Below, piece by piece: positions 8,806 to 17,680 of a stretch of 64,000 nucleotides of DNA. The stretch comes from Paraburkholderia sp. BL10I2N1 (GTDB lineage Bacteria > Pseudomonadota > Gammaproteobacteria > Burkholderiales > Burkholderiaceae). How positions within the stretch are numbered: the stretch's first letter is position 1; each line of letters opens with the position of its first letter. The position numbers and the translations under genes are program-made. The stretch spans positions 2,852,001-2,916,000 of the forward strand of contig NZ_SNWA01000002.1 of NCBI RefSeq assembly GCF_004361815.1, given 5' to 3'. The notes beneath the pieces were generated by a model. The model saw only the letters and a program-made list of their open reading frames with translations. It searched no databases and was not told the origin of the DNA.

Positions 8806-10293
8806 ATGGACGCTGCTGCCAACCTCAGTCCCGCGATGCTCGGTCTCGGCCTCGCCGGCATGCTGATCAGCCTCGGGCTCCTGATCTGGTTCGCGTATCG
8901 CGGCTGGAGCGTGCTGCTGCTGGCGCCGATCGCGGCAATGCTGGCCGCCGCCATCTCGCGAGAGCCCGTCCTCGCGCACTGGACGCTGACCTTCATGGGC
9001 AGCGCCGCGCGCTTCATTGCGCAGTTCTTCCCGCTGTTCCTGCTGGGCGCGCTGTTCGGCAAATTGATGGAGGACAGCGGTTCGGTGCAGGCCATCGCCC
9101 GTTTCATGACGGAAAAGCTCGGGCCGCGCCGCGCGATGCTGGCCGTCGTGATCGGCGGCGCGCTGGTGACCTATGGCGGCGTGAGTCTCTTCGTCGCGTT
9201 TTTCGTGCTTGCGCCGATGGCGCAGGCGCTCTTCCAGGCGGCCAATATTCCGCGCCGGCTGATGCCCGCCGCCATCGCGCTCGGCACCTCGACCTTCACG
9301 ATGTCGGCGCTGCCCGGCACGCCTGCGATCCAGAACGCAATTCCGATGCCGTTCTTCGGCACGACGCCGTTTGCCGCGCCGGGGCTTGGCATCATTGCCA
9401 GTATCGTGATGGCGGCCTTCGGACTGTGGTGGCTCGGCCGTCAGGAAGCCAGCGCGCGCCGTGCGGGGCAGGGTTTCGAGACGGTCGGCGTTGGCGCGCG
9501 GGAAGCCGACGACGAACTCGTGCGTGAACGCGCAATCGTTTCGCAGAGTTTCGATCCGAGGGAGATCGAGCAAGGGCACGTCAGTGAGCAACTGCCGCCG
9601 TTCGGCATCGCCATTGTTCCGCTCGTGCTCGTCGTGTGCGGCAACTTCGTCATGAACGTGATTGTCCTGCCGCGTATCGATGCCTCTTATCTGGCAGAGG
9701 CGCGCTGGGGCAGCACGTCGCTATCGGCGGTGGCAGGCGTGTGGGGCGTGTGCGTGGCGCTCGCCATCGCGATCGTCGCACTGTTGCTCCTGAATCGCTC
9801 GCGCCTCGCGGCGTTGCGTGAAAGTATCGATGCGGGGGCGAACGCATCGGTGTTGCCCGTGCTGAGCGTCGGCAGCCTCGTCGGCTATGGCGCGGTGATC
9901 GCGGCGCTGCCGGCGTTCGAGCTCGTGCGCAGCTGGGTGCTCGGGATCGGCGGCGGTCCGCTCGTTTCCCTTGCCGTCGCCACCAATCTGCTTGCTGCGT
10001 TGACGGGTTCCGCATCGGGTGGCATGACCATCGCGCTCGATGCGCTCGGCAGCACGTACATGCAGCTTGCCGCGCAACATAACATCGACCCGGCACTGCT
10101 GCATCGCGTCGCGGTCATCTCTTCCGGCACCCTCGACAGCCTGCCGCATAACGGCGCCGTCGTCACGCTACTGGGTGTGTGCGGGTCGACCCACCGCGAC
10201 AGCTACCGGGACATCGTCATGGTCGGCATCGTCGGCGCCCTTCTCGCGCTCGTCGTGGTGATCGTTCTTGGCTCGATTCTTGGGACGTTCTGA
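8806..10293 (+). CDS. GntP-family permease
   Basis: A 495-residue inner-membrane carrier with about 12 hydrophobic segments, of the GntP (gluconate/hydroxy acid:H+ symporter) family. Typical pieces are FFPLFLLGALFGKLMEDSG, TYGGVSLFVAFFVLAPMA, TSTFTMSALPGTPAIQN, and GSASGGMTIALDALG. A hydrophilic loop around residues 225-265 splits the two halves. It is two bases downstream of the patatin stop. Given the neighbour, a 3-hydroxybutyrate or similar hydroxy acid is a plausible substrate, but this is inferred from common gene neighbourhoods and not from the sequence itself. Confidence 0.88.
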   Translation: MDAAANLSPAMLGLGLAGMLISLGLLIWFAYRGWSVLLLAPIAAMLAAAISREPVLAHWTLTFMGSAARFIAQFFPLFLLGALFGKLMEDSGSVQAIARFMTEKLGPRRAMLAVVIGGALVTYGGVSLFVAFFVLAPMAQALFQAANIPRRLMPAAIALGTSTFTMSALPGTPAIQNAIPMPFFGTTPFAAPGLGIIASIVMAAFGLWWLGRQEASARRAGQGFETVGVGAREADDELVRERAIVSQSFDPREIEQGHVSEQLPPFGIAIVPLVLVVCGNFVMNVIVLPRIDASYLAEARWGSTSLSAVAGVWGVCVALAIAIVALLLLNRSRLAALRESIDAGANASVLPVLSVGSLVGYGAVIAALPAFELVRSWVLGIGGGPLVSLAVATNLLAALTGSASGGMTIALDALGSTYMQLAAQHNIDPALLHRVAVISSGTLDSLPHNGAVVTLLGVCGSTHRDSYRDIVMVGIVGALLALVVVIVLGSILGTF

Positions 10294-10365
10294 CGGGTCG
10301 GTGATTTCGCCAGCACACGTGGCGTGGCGCGTGGGTCGAACAGGAAGCGAACAGGAGCACACACG

Positions 10366-11877
10366 ATGAGCTCTCCGAAGCCCGAGGTCGAATCCGCCAG
10401 GACGTCCGCCCAGCCCGCTCCGGTGAAGCACGGCCCGCCGGTCGGTCTGATTGCAGGGGTGATTGCGCTCGTTGTCGTGCTGTTTCTCCCGCTGCCCGAT
10501 ACGTTGCCGCCGGCAGGTCAACGGATGCTCGCGATTCTCGCGTTCGCGGTGGTGGTCTGGTTGACCGAGGCGGTGTCGTACGAGGCGAGCGCGATCATCA
10601 TCACGTCGCTGATCGCGTTTCTTGTCGGTACTGCGCCGACGATCAAGGATCCCGGCGTGCTGTACGGCACCTCGGCAGCAATCAGCATGGCGCTGGCCGG
10701 TTTTTCCAATTCCGCGCTGGCGCTGGTTGCGGGCGCATTGTTCATCTCGGCCGCAATGACGGTCACCGGGCTCGACAAACGTATCGCGCTCTTTACGCTG
10801 TCGCTGATCGGCACCACCACGCGACGCATCCTGATCGGCTCGATCGCCGTGACCATCGTGCTGTCGCTCGTGGTGCCGAGCGCCACTGCGCGCAGCGCCT
10901 GCGTGGTACCGATCATGATGGGGGTGATCGCCGCGTTCGGCGTCGACAGGCGTTCGAACATCGCGGCCGGGATCATGATTGTCGTGGCTCAGGCCACCAG
11001 CATCTGGAACGTGGGGATTCAGACCGCCGCCGCGCAGAACCTGCTGACCGTGGGCTTCATGGACAAGATGATGGGCGCGCGCGTCACCTGGCTCGACTGG
11101 CTGATCGCTGGCGCGCCGTGGGCGATCGTAATGTCGGCGGTGCTCCTCTTCATCGTGCTGAAGATGTTGCCGCCCGAAACTGACAGCCTCGCGGGCGGCA
11201 AGGAGGCCGTCGCGCGCGCGCTCGTCGAACTCGGCCCGATGACAGGTCCGCAGAAGCGTTTGCTGGCGGTGTCGATCGGTCTGCTGCTGTTCTGGGCGAC
11301 CGAAGGCAAGCTGCATCCGTTCGATACCACGTCGGTCACCTATGTGGGCCTCGTGATCCTGATGTTGCCGCGGATCGGCGTGATGGACTGGAAAACGGTG
11401 CAGGGCCGCATTCCGTGGGGCACGGTCATCGTGTTCGGGGTTGGCATCAGCCTTGGCACCGCGCTACTCACGACACAGGCCGGCCAGTGGCTCGGCGAAC
11501 TGGTCGCGCAGCACACGGGCCTCGACAGCGCGAGCCCCTTCACGGCATTCGCGATTCTGTCGGCGTTCCTGATCCTGATACACCTCGGTTTCGCGAGTGC
11601 AACGGCGTTGACTTCTGCGATGTTGCCGATTCTGATATCCGTGCTGCAGTCGATGCAGGGCGACTTCAACCGGCTCGGTCTGACGATGCTGCTCGGTTAC
11701 GTCGTGAGCTTTGGTTTCATGCTGCCGATCAATGCGCCGCAAAACATGGTGTGCCTCGCCACCGACACGTTCACTGCAAAACAGTTTTCGCGCGTCGGCG
11801 TGGTGTTGACGGTGGTCGGCTATCTGCTGCTGATGCTGTTTGCCGCGACGTGGTGGCGCTGGCTCGGCTGGCTTTGA
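10366..11877 (+). CDS. SLC13/DASS-family anion transporter
   Basis: A 503-residue inner-membrane carrier of the divalent anion:Na+ symporter superfamily. It has a hydrophilic N-terminal tail of about 20 residues, then about 11-12 membrane segments in two repeats, with family-like patterns such as TEAVSYEASAIIITSLIAF and, near the C-terminus, FGFMLPINAPQNMVCLATD. Likely substrates are dicarboxylates or similar anions. ATG at 10366 follows AGGAG at 10353. It is 72 bases after the GntP gene on the same strand, so the three genes may be one operon. The last 11 codons and the stop are part of a 48-base tandem duplication. Confidence 0.88.
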   Translation: MSSPKPEVESARTSAQPAPVKHGPPVGLIAGVIALVVVLFLPLPDTLPPAGQRMLAILAFAVVVWLTEAVSYEASAIIITSLIAFLVGTAPTIKDPGVLYGTSAAISMALAGFSNSALALVAGALFISAAMTVTGLDKRIALFTLSLIGTTTRRILIGSIAVTIVLSLVVPSATARSACVVPIMMGVIAAFGVDRRSNIAAGIMIVVAQATSIWNVGIQTAAAQNLLTVGFMDKMMGARVTWLDWLIAGAPWAIVMSAVLLFIVLKMLPPETDSLAGGKEAVARALVELGPMTGPQKRLLAVSIGLLLFWATEGKLHPFDTTSVTYVGLVILMLPRIGVMDWKTVQGRIPWGTVIVFGVGISLGTALLTTQAGQWLGELVAQHTGLDSASPFTAFAILSAFLILIHLGFASATALTSAMLPILISVLQSMQGDFNRLGLTMLLGYVVSFGFMLPINAPQNMVCLATDTFTAKQFSRVGVVLTVVGYLLLMLFAATWWRWLGWL

Positions 11878-11936
11878 TGCAGCGACGCTGCCGCGACGTG
11901 GTGGCGCTGGCTCGGCTGGCTTTGATGCAGCGACGC
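11841..11936 (+). repeat. 48-base tandem duplication at the end of the SLC13 gene
   Basis: Bases 11841-11888 (starting TGCCGCGACGTGG) are repeated exactly at 11889-11936. The unit contains the last codons of the carrier gene and its TGA stop, so the second copy is outside the reading frame. The protein is unaffected because the first stop is used. Confidence 0.95.
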
Positions 11937-12063
11937 AGCGGAGGGCGCCATGTACGAAGCGCGCAGGCGCGCCCCGGCATACGGAATACTTCGATCTGCC
12001 GGCGTCGGCGGAAGCGCCTTTGGCGACGCTTGCGCGGGAGCGGGCGTCGATCCGCTGATGACG

Positions 12064-12141
12064 CAGGCGCAGGTGCAGGTGCAGGTGCAGGTGCAGGCGT
12101 AGGTGTAGGTGTAGGTGTAGGCGTAGGCGTAGGCGTAGGCG
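12064..12141 (+). repeat. Hexanucleotide repeat array (YAGGYG, 13 units)
   Basis: Thirteen perfect-length six-base units follow one another: CAGGCG, four CAGGTG, CAGGCG, three TAGGTG and four TAGGCG. The stepwise C-to-T changes along the array suggest expansion of local variants by slippage. It ends 79 bases before the start of the 2-hydroxyacid dehydrogenase gene and lies in no convincing reading frame, although open frames on both strands read as dipeptide repeats. A length change would alter the spacing of upstream promoter elements. Confidence 0.95.
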
Positions 12142-12220
12142 GAAATGGCGGCTGCCGGATATACTTCGCCTGCCGCAGCTTTCTCAACCAGCGCTTTTCT
12201 CACAGAATTCACGCCCGGTC

Positions 12221-13153
12221 ATGAAGCCTTCATTGCTGGTGCTGATTCCCCTCCTTGGGGACAGCCACGCGGATATCTCCGCTTCGTTCGACATCATCCA
12301 CGCTCCCACTCCCGCCCAACGCAGCCAGGCCATTGCCGACCACGGCGGCACGATCCGTGCGGTGCTGAGCAATGGCACGACTGGCCTCACGGCCGCAGAG
12401 ATCGAGCAGCTGCCACAGCTAGAATTCGTCGGTGCACTCGGCGCGGGCTATGAAAACATCGCCGTCGATCATGCGCGGGCGCGCAACATCGTTGTCGTCA
12501 ACGGTGCAGGCACCAACGACGACTGTGTGGCCGATCACGCGTTCGCGCTGCTGCTGGCGGTGGTGCGAGACGTGCCGCAACGGGATATCGCGACGCGCAA
12601 TGGCGTCTGGCGCGACGCGCTGCCGATGCGGCCTGCGGTGTCGGGCAAGCGGCTCGGCATCGTAGGTCTTGGCAACATCGGACAGAAGGTGGTGCGGCGC
12701 GCGGCGGGCTTCAATCTGGAGACCGGCTATCACAACCGCAGACCGCGCGAAGGCGCGACAAGCCGCTATTTCGACAGCCTGCTGGCGCTCGCCCAATGGA
12801 GCGACTATCTCGTGATCGCCACGCCAGGCGGTGCATCGACGCATCATCTGATCGACAGGGCAGTGCTCGAGGCGTTGGGGCCGAAGGGTTTTCTGATCAA
12901 CGTATCGCGCGGGAGCGTGGTGGATACGGCGGCGCTGGCTGTTGCGCTCACGGAAGGAACGATCGCAGGGGCGGGACTGGACGTCTACGAGGGCGAGCCG
13001 CATCCGCCGCAGGCGTTGCTGCCTTTAAGGAATGTCGTGCTTACGCCGCATACCGGTGGCACGTCGCCCGAGTCGAATGCGGCATCGGTACGGAATTTTA
13101 TCGACAACGCTACGCGTCATTTTGCGGGTGAAGCGGTGCTTACGCCGATCTGA
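12221..13153 (+). CDS. D-isomer-specific 2-hydroxyacid dehydrogenase
   Basis: A 310-residue NAD(P)H-dependent reductase/dehydrogenase of the GRHPR/hydroxypyruvate reductase group. Seen are the Rossmann motif GIVGLGNIGQKVVRRA near residue 145, the substrate-binding RGSVVDTAAL with its catalytic Arg, the Glu in DVYEGEPHPP, and the catalytic His in LTPHTGGTS. These enzymes interconvert 2-keto acids and D-2-hydroxy acids such as glyoxylate/glycolate or hydroxypyruvate/glycerate. ATG at 12221 opens directly into the first strand. The OsmC gene follows 46 bases downstream. The hexanucleotide array sits just upstream of its promoter region. Confidence 0.92.
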   Translation: MKPSLLVLIPLLGDSHADISASFDIIHAPTPAQRSQAIADHGGTIRAVLSNGTTGLTAAEIEQLPQLEFVGALGAGYENIAVDHARARNIVVVNGAGTNDDCVADHAFALLLAVVRDVPQRDIATRNGVWRDALPMRPAVSGKRLGIVGLGNIGQKVVRRAAGFNLETGYHNRRPREGATSRYFDSLLALAQWSDYLVIATPGGASTHHLIDRAVLEALGPKGFLINVSRGSVVDTAALAVALTEGTIAGAGLDVYEGEPHPPQALLPLRNVVLTPHTGGTSPESNAASVRNFIDNATRHFAGEAVLTPI

Positions 13154-13199
13154 CCGCGTCGCGGACAGTGCAGGCTTCTTCAAACGAGGATTGACTCTG

Positions 13200-13682
13200 A
13201 TGGCCACTTATACGGCAACCGTCGCCTGGAGCGGTAACGGGAGCAAGTTCACGGACAATCGTTACAGTCGAGCCCACCAATGGAGTTTCGACGGCGGGAC
13301 GGTCGTGCCCGCATCGAGTTCACCGCATGTCGTGCGCGTGCCATTCTCGGATCCAGTGGCGGTCGACCCGGAGGAGGGTTACATCGCCGCGCTTTCCAGT
13401 TGTCACATGCTGTGGTTTCTGTCGATCGCGGCGCAGGAGGGGTATGTGATCGAGGCGTATCGCGACGAGGCCGAAGGCACGATGGCGAAGAATGACGCGG
13501 GCAAGGAAGTGATGACCCGCGTGGTGCTCAAGCCGGCCGTCTCGTTCGGCGGTGACAAGGTGCCATCGGATGAGGCGCTGCGTCATCTGCACCATGAGGC
13601 GCACGAGGCGTGTTATCTGGCCAATTCGGTGAAGACGGTGATCGAAGTAGAGGGCAGCTGGACGCATCCGGCGATGCGTTGA
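13200..13682 (+). CDS. OsmC-family protein
   Basis: A 160-residue OsmC/Ohr-family protein, likely a thiol peroxidase or related stress protein. The family's first cysteine appears in AALSSCHMLWFLSIAA and the second in HEACYLANSVKT, the usual pair for peroxide reduction; YTATVAWSGNGSKFTDNRYSR at the start is the typical first strand. The ATG at 13200 follows GAGGA upstream. It is close enough to the preceding dehydrogenase to be co-transcribed. It acts as a cytoplasmic dimer in known members. Confidence 0.9.
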   Translation: MATYTATVAWSGNGSKFTDNRYSRAHQWSFDGGTVVPASSSPHVVRVPFSDPVAVDPEEGYIAALSSCHMLWFLSIAAQEGYVIEAYRDEAEGTMAKNDAGKEVMTRVVLKPAVSFGGDKVPSDEALRHLHHEAHEACYLANSVKTVIEVEGSWTHPAMR

Positions 13683-13692
13683 ATGGCCAAAA

Positions 13693-13977
13693 TCAGGCTG
13701 CCGTGCGGCTGTGCGTTCTGATCAGCGCGTTCCGCTCGAGCAGGTCCAGGAGCATCATCACGCGATAGCGCTGTGTGGTCACCAGGTCGTGAGTTTCCAC
13801 CAGCGCCCGGATGCGCTTTTCCCAGTACTTATGGTCGAACCCGTATAAGGCGTCGTCCGTGTCTTCACGGATGACGTACTGGACCATGCACTCGAAATGG
13901 TCGAGCTGGTCGTCGGCGAGGCGAGCTGGTAGCAGCCCCGCGACCTTGGTCGCCGGTTGTTTATTGGTGACGCTCAT
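13693..13977 (-). CDS. Hypothetical protein
   Basis: A 94-residue acidic, largely helical protein that I do not recognise; it has no signal peptide or membrane segment. The middle reads HFECMVQYVIREDTDDALYGFDHKYWEKRIRALVETHDLVTTQRYRV when pieced together, and looks like two or three amphipathic helices. The position supports a real gene: it is convergent with the OsmC gene, fills the gap to the next promoter region, and its ATG at 13977 opens a full-length frame. Function unknown. Confidence 0.6.
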   Translation of the reverse strand: MSVTNKQPATKVAGLLPARLADDQLDHFECMVQYVIREDTDDALYGFDHKYWEKRIRALVETHDLVTTQRYRVMMLLDLLERNALIRTHSRTAA

Positions 13978-14256
13978 GTCTGTCTCTGATCTTCCGTCGC
14001 AGATCTGCCACTAAGGCGATGCCGCGGGCCCGCGATGACCCACCGCACAACATCGCGAGGGTGCACGATGGTATGGCGTGTGGGTCGGGCGCAGACCTGG
14101 AGCCCCCGCATCCAGTGCAAAAGCGTTTTGAGCCTTCACGGCTAAGACAATATCGCGGTTTTTTTTGATACGCTTTACCATGCGTCTCAATTCCAGACAC
14201 TAACGGCCGCGTACCCCGCGCCTGCCGTGACCGCACTGCATTTCATCGCTCCTCGA

Positions 14257-15294
14257 ATGGCACAAATGACGCAGCGCCCAATGCCGAACGAATCAGCCCG
14301 CGACGCAGCAGCAGGTTCCGGTATCGCGACGACCCGTTTCAGCACGCACTCGCTCGCCGCCAGCGAGCAACTGCTGGCCTGGCGCTCGCGCGTGGGGCAT
14401 GTGGTCGACGTACCGCCTTCAAAGAGGCAACTGGCACAAGGGTTCGCCGGCCACATCGACCTTTATGCGGTCGGCGGGATGATTTTCACGGACTGCAGCA
14501 CGGACGCGCTGATGCTCGAGCGCTCGGTGGCGCGTGTTTCCACCGATTCGCGCCGGGATTTCGTCTTTCACGTGTTCCTCGATGGAGAGATCGGCAACGT
14601 CACCGGCATGCATCGCAAGCGCAGTGCCGCCGAGCCGGTGAAAGGCATCGTCGCGTTCGACTTGAACCAGCCGTTCAGGAACGAACGGCCGGCCTGTCGC
14701 CTTCTGAGTCTGTTTGTACCGAGGGATATCGTGGAGGCAGGTCTGCCGGACGCCGGGTCGATCCATGGCCGGATCGTCCAGCAAGGCTCGCCGCTTGGCC
14801 ACCTGATTCTGGATCACGCGGCGGCAATCAGCAGGGAAATGCCGAAGCTCGACCGTCACGGCGCCACAGACGCGCTGACGGCTGGCGCCCAACTGCTCAT
14901 CGCCGCGTTCCGTAAGGAGTCGCGCGTGACGGGCGCCGGCCGCGCTTCGTTGCAGGCCGCCGTGATGGGGCAGGTGCGGCGTTATGTCGAAGCCAATCTG
15001 CATCAGGGTAATCTCACGCCCGCAAGCGTCGTCGACGAACTGCAACTGAAGCGCGCGACCATCTATCGCTGGTTCGAGCATGAGGGCGGGCTTGGTACGT
15101 ATATCCGCAATCGCCGGTTACGCGAGGCTGCCGAAGAACTGGTCCGTTTCCCGCACCTGCAGGTGATGGAAATCGCCTACGGGCTTGGCTTCAAGAGCGC
15201 ATCGGATTTCACGCGGGCGTTTCGTCGCGCCTTCGATATCAGCCCCCAGGACATGCGCGCCCGTGCCGTCGAACTGCTAAACGGCGGCACGTAA
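14257..15294 (+). CDS. AraC-family transcriptional regulator (AraC-binding-like N domain)
   Basis: A regulator of about 345 residues. The N-terminal half resembles the AraC-binding-like domain (FSTHSLAASEQLLAWRSRVG, then RRDFVFHVFLDGEIG), and the C-terminal 100 residues form the AraC double helix-turn-helix (SVVDELQLKRATIYRWFEHEGG, then IAYGLGFKSASDFTRAFRRAFD). The start is uncertain: ATG at 14257 is used here, but GTG at 14227 and a later ATG at 14281 are possible, and none has a clear ribosome-binding site. It is convergent with the MHS-type carrier at 15327-16625, with no obvious adjacent target. Confidence 0.85.
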   Translation: MAQMTQRPMPNESARDAAAGSGIATTRFSTHSLAASEQLLAWRSRVGHVVDVPPSKRQLAQGFAGHIDLYAVGGMIFTDCSTDALMLERSVARVSTDSRRDFVFHVFLDGEIGNVTGMHRKRSAAEPVKGIVAFDLNQPFRNERPACRLLSLFVPRDIVEAGLPDAGSIHGRIVQQGSPLGHLILDHAAAISREMPKLDRHGATDALTAGAQLLIAAFRKESRVTGAGRASLQAAVMGQVRRYVEANLHQGNLTPASVVDELQLKRATIYRWFEHEGGLGTYIRNRRLREAAEELVRFPHLQVMEIAYGLGFKSASDFTRAFRRAFDISPQDMRARAVELLNGGT

Positions 15295-15326
15295 GGATGG
15301 TATGTGACGGGTGTGTGCCGGCGTAG

Positions 15327-16625
15327 TCAACCGGCTACGTGACCACCGTACGGGACACGTTCAGCGGAACGATGTTCGGGAAAGCGGTTCAGTGCGACGA
15401 GCGTGACGCCGGTCGCCGCCATCAGATACCACGCGGGGACCATCGGGTTGCCGGTCAGGCTGATGAGCCAGGCGACGAAGAACGGCGAGAATCCACCGAA
15501 GATGACCGCGCCCAGGCTGTAGATCACGGCCAGCGCCGCGGCTCGCCGATGCCGCGGAAAAGCCTCGAGCATCAGCATCGAACCCGCGCCGGCGTTGTTC
15601 ACCGCAAGCGCCACGAATGCGGTGATGATGACGAGCGCGACGACGTCGCTGACCCCGTGCGTTAGCGCCCAGAACGCAGGCCATGCTGCGACCAGCGACG
15701 CCGTCATGGTCAGATACTGAAGCGTCTTGCGGCTGGCGAGGCGGTCGGCGATACGGCCAGCCAGCGGCGTGACCACAAGGATCGCGAGTCCGGACAGGCA
15801 GGCTGTCAGCAGGCTGATCGCGGCTGGCCGATGCAGTGTCCGAACGAGGTAGGCCGGCATATGGAACACGGTGATATAGATGCTCACCGAAGGCGCGGCC
15901 ATGCAAAGAATGCCGTAGATGAGCGGGCGAGCGTGCTCCGCGAACATGCGTCCGGGCATGAACCGGACAGTCTTTTCACTGGCGGCCATGGGCATGCGGC
16001 GGCGCAGATACCAGCCGACCGGGCCGATCAGGCCGCCCAGCATGAAAGGAATGCGCCATCCCCATTCCTGCATCGCCGCGGGCGAAACTAGCGCAGTGGT
16101 GCCCGCTCCGACCAGCGCCGCTGCAAATGCAGCCGCGCCCTGGCTCGCGCCGCGCCAGCTCACCATGAAACAACGTCGCTCATACGGCACTGACTCCATC
16201 AGCGATGCCGACGCCGGCCCGATCTCCCCGCCTGCCGCGAGCCCCTGCATCAGCCGCGCGACGACGATAAGCACCGTCGCCAGCGGACCAATCGATGCAT
16301 AGGTCGGCAGGCACGCGATCATCCAGGTGCCGATGGTCATCAGGGTGAGCGAAAGGGTCATGCCGGCCTTGCGGCCGTGGCCGTCCGCGATGTGGCCGAT
16401 CATGATCGCGCCAAGCGGGCGCATCACGAAGCCTGCGCCGAAGGTGGCGAGCGACAGCAGAAGGGACGCCGCCGGGTTGGCGGATGGAAAGAACAGATTC
16501 CCGATCAGGACCGCCGAGAAGCTGTAGACCGTGAAGTCGTAAGCGACGAAGCCGTTACCGATCACGATCGCCACGATGGTTCGTGTGAGATCGGCACGGG
16601 TCGGGCTTGTTATTGTCATCGGCAT
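15327..16625 (-). CDS. MFS carrier of the metabolite:H+ symporter (MHS) group
   Basis: A 432-residue major-facilitator protein with about 12 membrane segments. The loop motif GHIADGHGRKAGMTLSL after segment 2 and RLMQGLAAGGEIGPASASLMES after segment 4 are characteristic of the MHS group (ShiA, ProP, KgtP, CitA). These import organic acids or osmolytes with protons. The substrate cannot be read from the sequence. The start codon is ATG at 16625, followed at once by the hydrophilic leader and the first helix. The region upstream to 16912 contains several hairpins. Confidence 0.9.
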   Translation of the reverse strand: MPMTITSPTRADLTRTIVAIVIGNGFVAYDFTVYSFSAVLIGNLFFPSANPAASLLLSLATFGAGFVMRPLGAIMIGHIADGHGRKAGMTLSLTLMTIGTWMIACLPTYASIGPLATVLIVVARLMQGLAAGGEIGPASASLMESVPYERRCFMVSWRGASQGAAAFAAALVGAGTTALVSPAAMQEWGWRIPFMLGGLIGPVGWYLRRRMPMAASEKTVRFMPGRMFAEHARPLIYGILCMAAPSVSIYITVFHMPAYLVRTLHRPAAISLLTACLSGLAILVVTPLAGRIADRLASRKTLQYLTMTASLVAAWPAFWALTHGVSDVVALVIITAFVALAVNNAGAGSMLMLEAFPRHRRAAALAVIYSLGAVIFGGFSPFFVAWLISLTGNPMVPAWYLMAATGVTLVALNRFPEHRSAERVPYGGHVAG

Positions 16626-16845
16626 GGTGCACGGGCGCGGTCGACATCCTGCGTCGTGGATGCCATGAGAGGGTTTCGGAACGAAAATTGATGTCTCTGC
16701 GTTAACGGCCAGTTAATTCAAATCTTTAGGCGGGTAGCGGCGAGCGCCCGCTTCCGAAAATCTCGAACGGATATTTTCGGACTCGTCTGCGTCATTCGGC
16801 GGCGACTGACGACTGGCCGCTTCCGGAGCGGCGAATGACCAGGAA

Positions 16846-16868
16846 CGGAATCGTCATCGACGATTCCG
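16846..16868 (-). terminator. Hairpin downstream of the TPR protein gene
   Basis: A perfect 10-base-pair stem (CGGAATCGTC) with a three-base loop lies 45 bases beyond the stop of the TPR gene. Two further small inverted repeats occur between 16754-16780 and 16816-16832. No T tract is present, so this is only a probable terminator. Confidence 0.5.
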
Positions 16869-16912
16869 TGCTTCGTCCTGCTGCAAGGTCGCCTGGCAAA
16901 CGTGATTGCCAG

Positions 16913-17680
16913 TCATCGGCGCGTCGACGACAGGGCTAGCGCTGCCTGTGCGCGCTGCAGCCATTCCCGGTTGTGTTCCCTGGCGTGGCGCGGCCAGTAT
17001 TTGGCGTCATGCGCGATTTCCGCGTACAGGCTGGTGGCCCGGCGGTGGTCCGCCTCATCCGTTTGCCCGGCCAGCCAGTCGGCGAACAGGCAGCGGGGTG
17101 CTGCGTCGCTGGCGCAGGTCAGCGCCTGCTCGAAGGCCGCGCGTGTGCCGGGCGCTCCCAATGCGGACAGGGTGCGCGCATGGAGCAAGGCAGGTTCCGA
17201 TTGACGACGTGCCTGCGGATTGACCGCGAACAGGCTCGACAAGGTCGCGTCGGCTGCCGCATGGTTACCGACTGAAAACTGCGCCTGCGCGAGGCCTAGC
17301 AATAGCGTTGGGTCGTTGGCAAAGGGGCCGTTCGCGGCGGCCTGATAGTGCTCGAGCGCTTCCCCGGCGTTGCCGGCCGCCAACAATGCAGCACCTAGCC
17401 GCATGCGATGCTGGACGGTGGGCGCACGGTCGAATTCGGCGCGCGCCTCGCGCACGGCACGATTGGGGTCGACGAACTGCGCGATGGCCCGCGTGGCGAC
17501 GCGGGCGCTGCGCGAGTGGCGCAGGCTCGGCAGGTAGATGGCGAATAAATACACCACGCTGCCCAGCATCGGGAACGCAAACAGGATGAAAAGCCAGTAC
17601 ATGCCCTGGCCGCTGCGTACCGCATGCACGGCAAAGTAAATCGCGATAATGACGTGAAGACCGATTCCGAAATATGGCAT
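16913..17680 (-). CDS. Membrane-anchored TPR-like protein
   Basis: A 255-residue protein whose first 50 residues form two membrane helices (YFGIGLHVIIAIYFAVHAV and WLFILFAFPMLGSVVYLFAI), much like the PLDc_N-type membrane anchor. The rest is helical with TPR-like repeats, for example MRLGAALLAAGNAGEALEHYQAAAN and LLLGLAQAQFSVGNHAAADATL. It would sit in the inner membrane with the repeats in the cytoplasm, probably as a scaffold. ATG at 17680 was chosen because it places the anchor at the N-terminus; the frame extends to 17782 with a charged, unlikely leader. Function unknown. Confidence 0.72.
   Translation of the reverse strand: MPYFGIGLHVIIAIYFAVHAVRSGQGMYWLFILFAFPMLGSVVYLFAIYLPSLRHSRSARVATRAIAQFVDPNRAVREARAEFDRAPTVQHRMRLGAALLAAGNAGEALEHYQAAANGPFANDPTLLLGLAQAQFSVGNHAAADATLSSLFAVNPQARRQSEPALLHARTLSALGAPGTRAAFEQALTCASDAAPRCLFADWLAGQTDEADHRRATSLYAEIAHDAKYWPRHAREHNREWLQRAQAALALSSTRR

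Noticed and set aside
10168..11316. Minus-strand frame of 382 codons opposite the SLC13 gene
   Set aside because: Same reasoning: antisense shadow with a repetitive Arg/Asp/His composition and no motif.
12064..12141. CRISPR array
   Set aside because: The units are six-base tandem repeats without spacers, and no cas genes are present.
11771..12187. Minus-strand frames with Pro-Thr/Pro-Ala or Ala-Tyr/Thr-Tyr repeats
   Set aside because: The dipeptide repeats are simply the translation of the hexanucleotide array; no start region, ribosome-binding site or conserved domain supports a gene.
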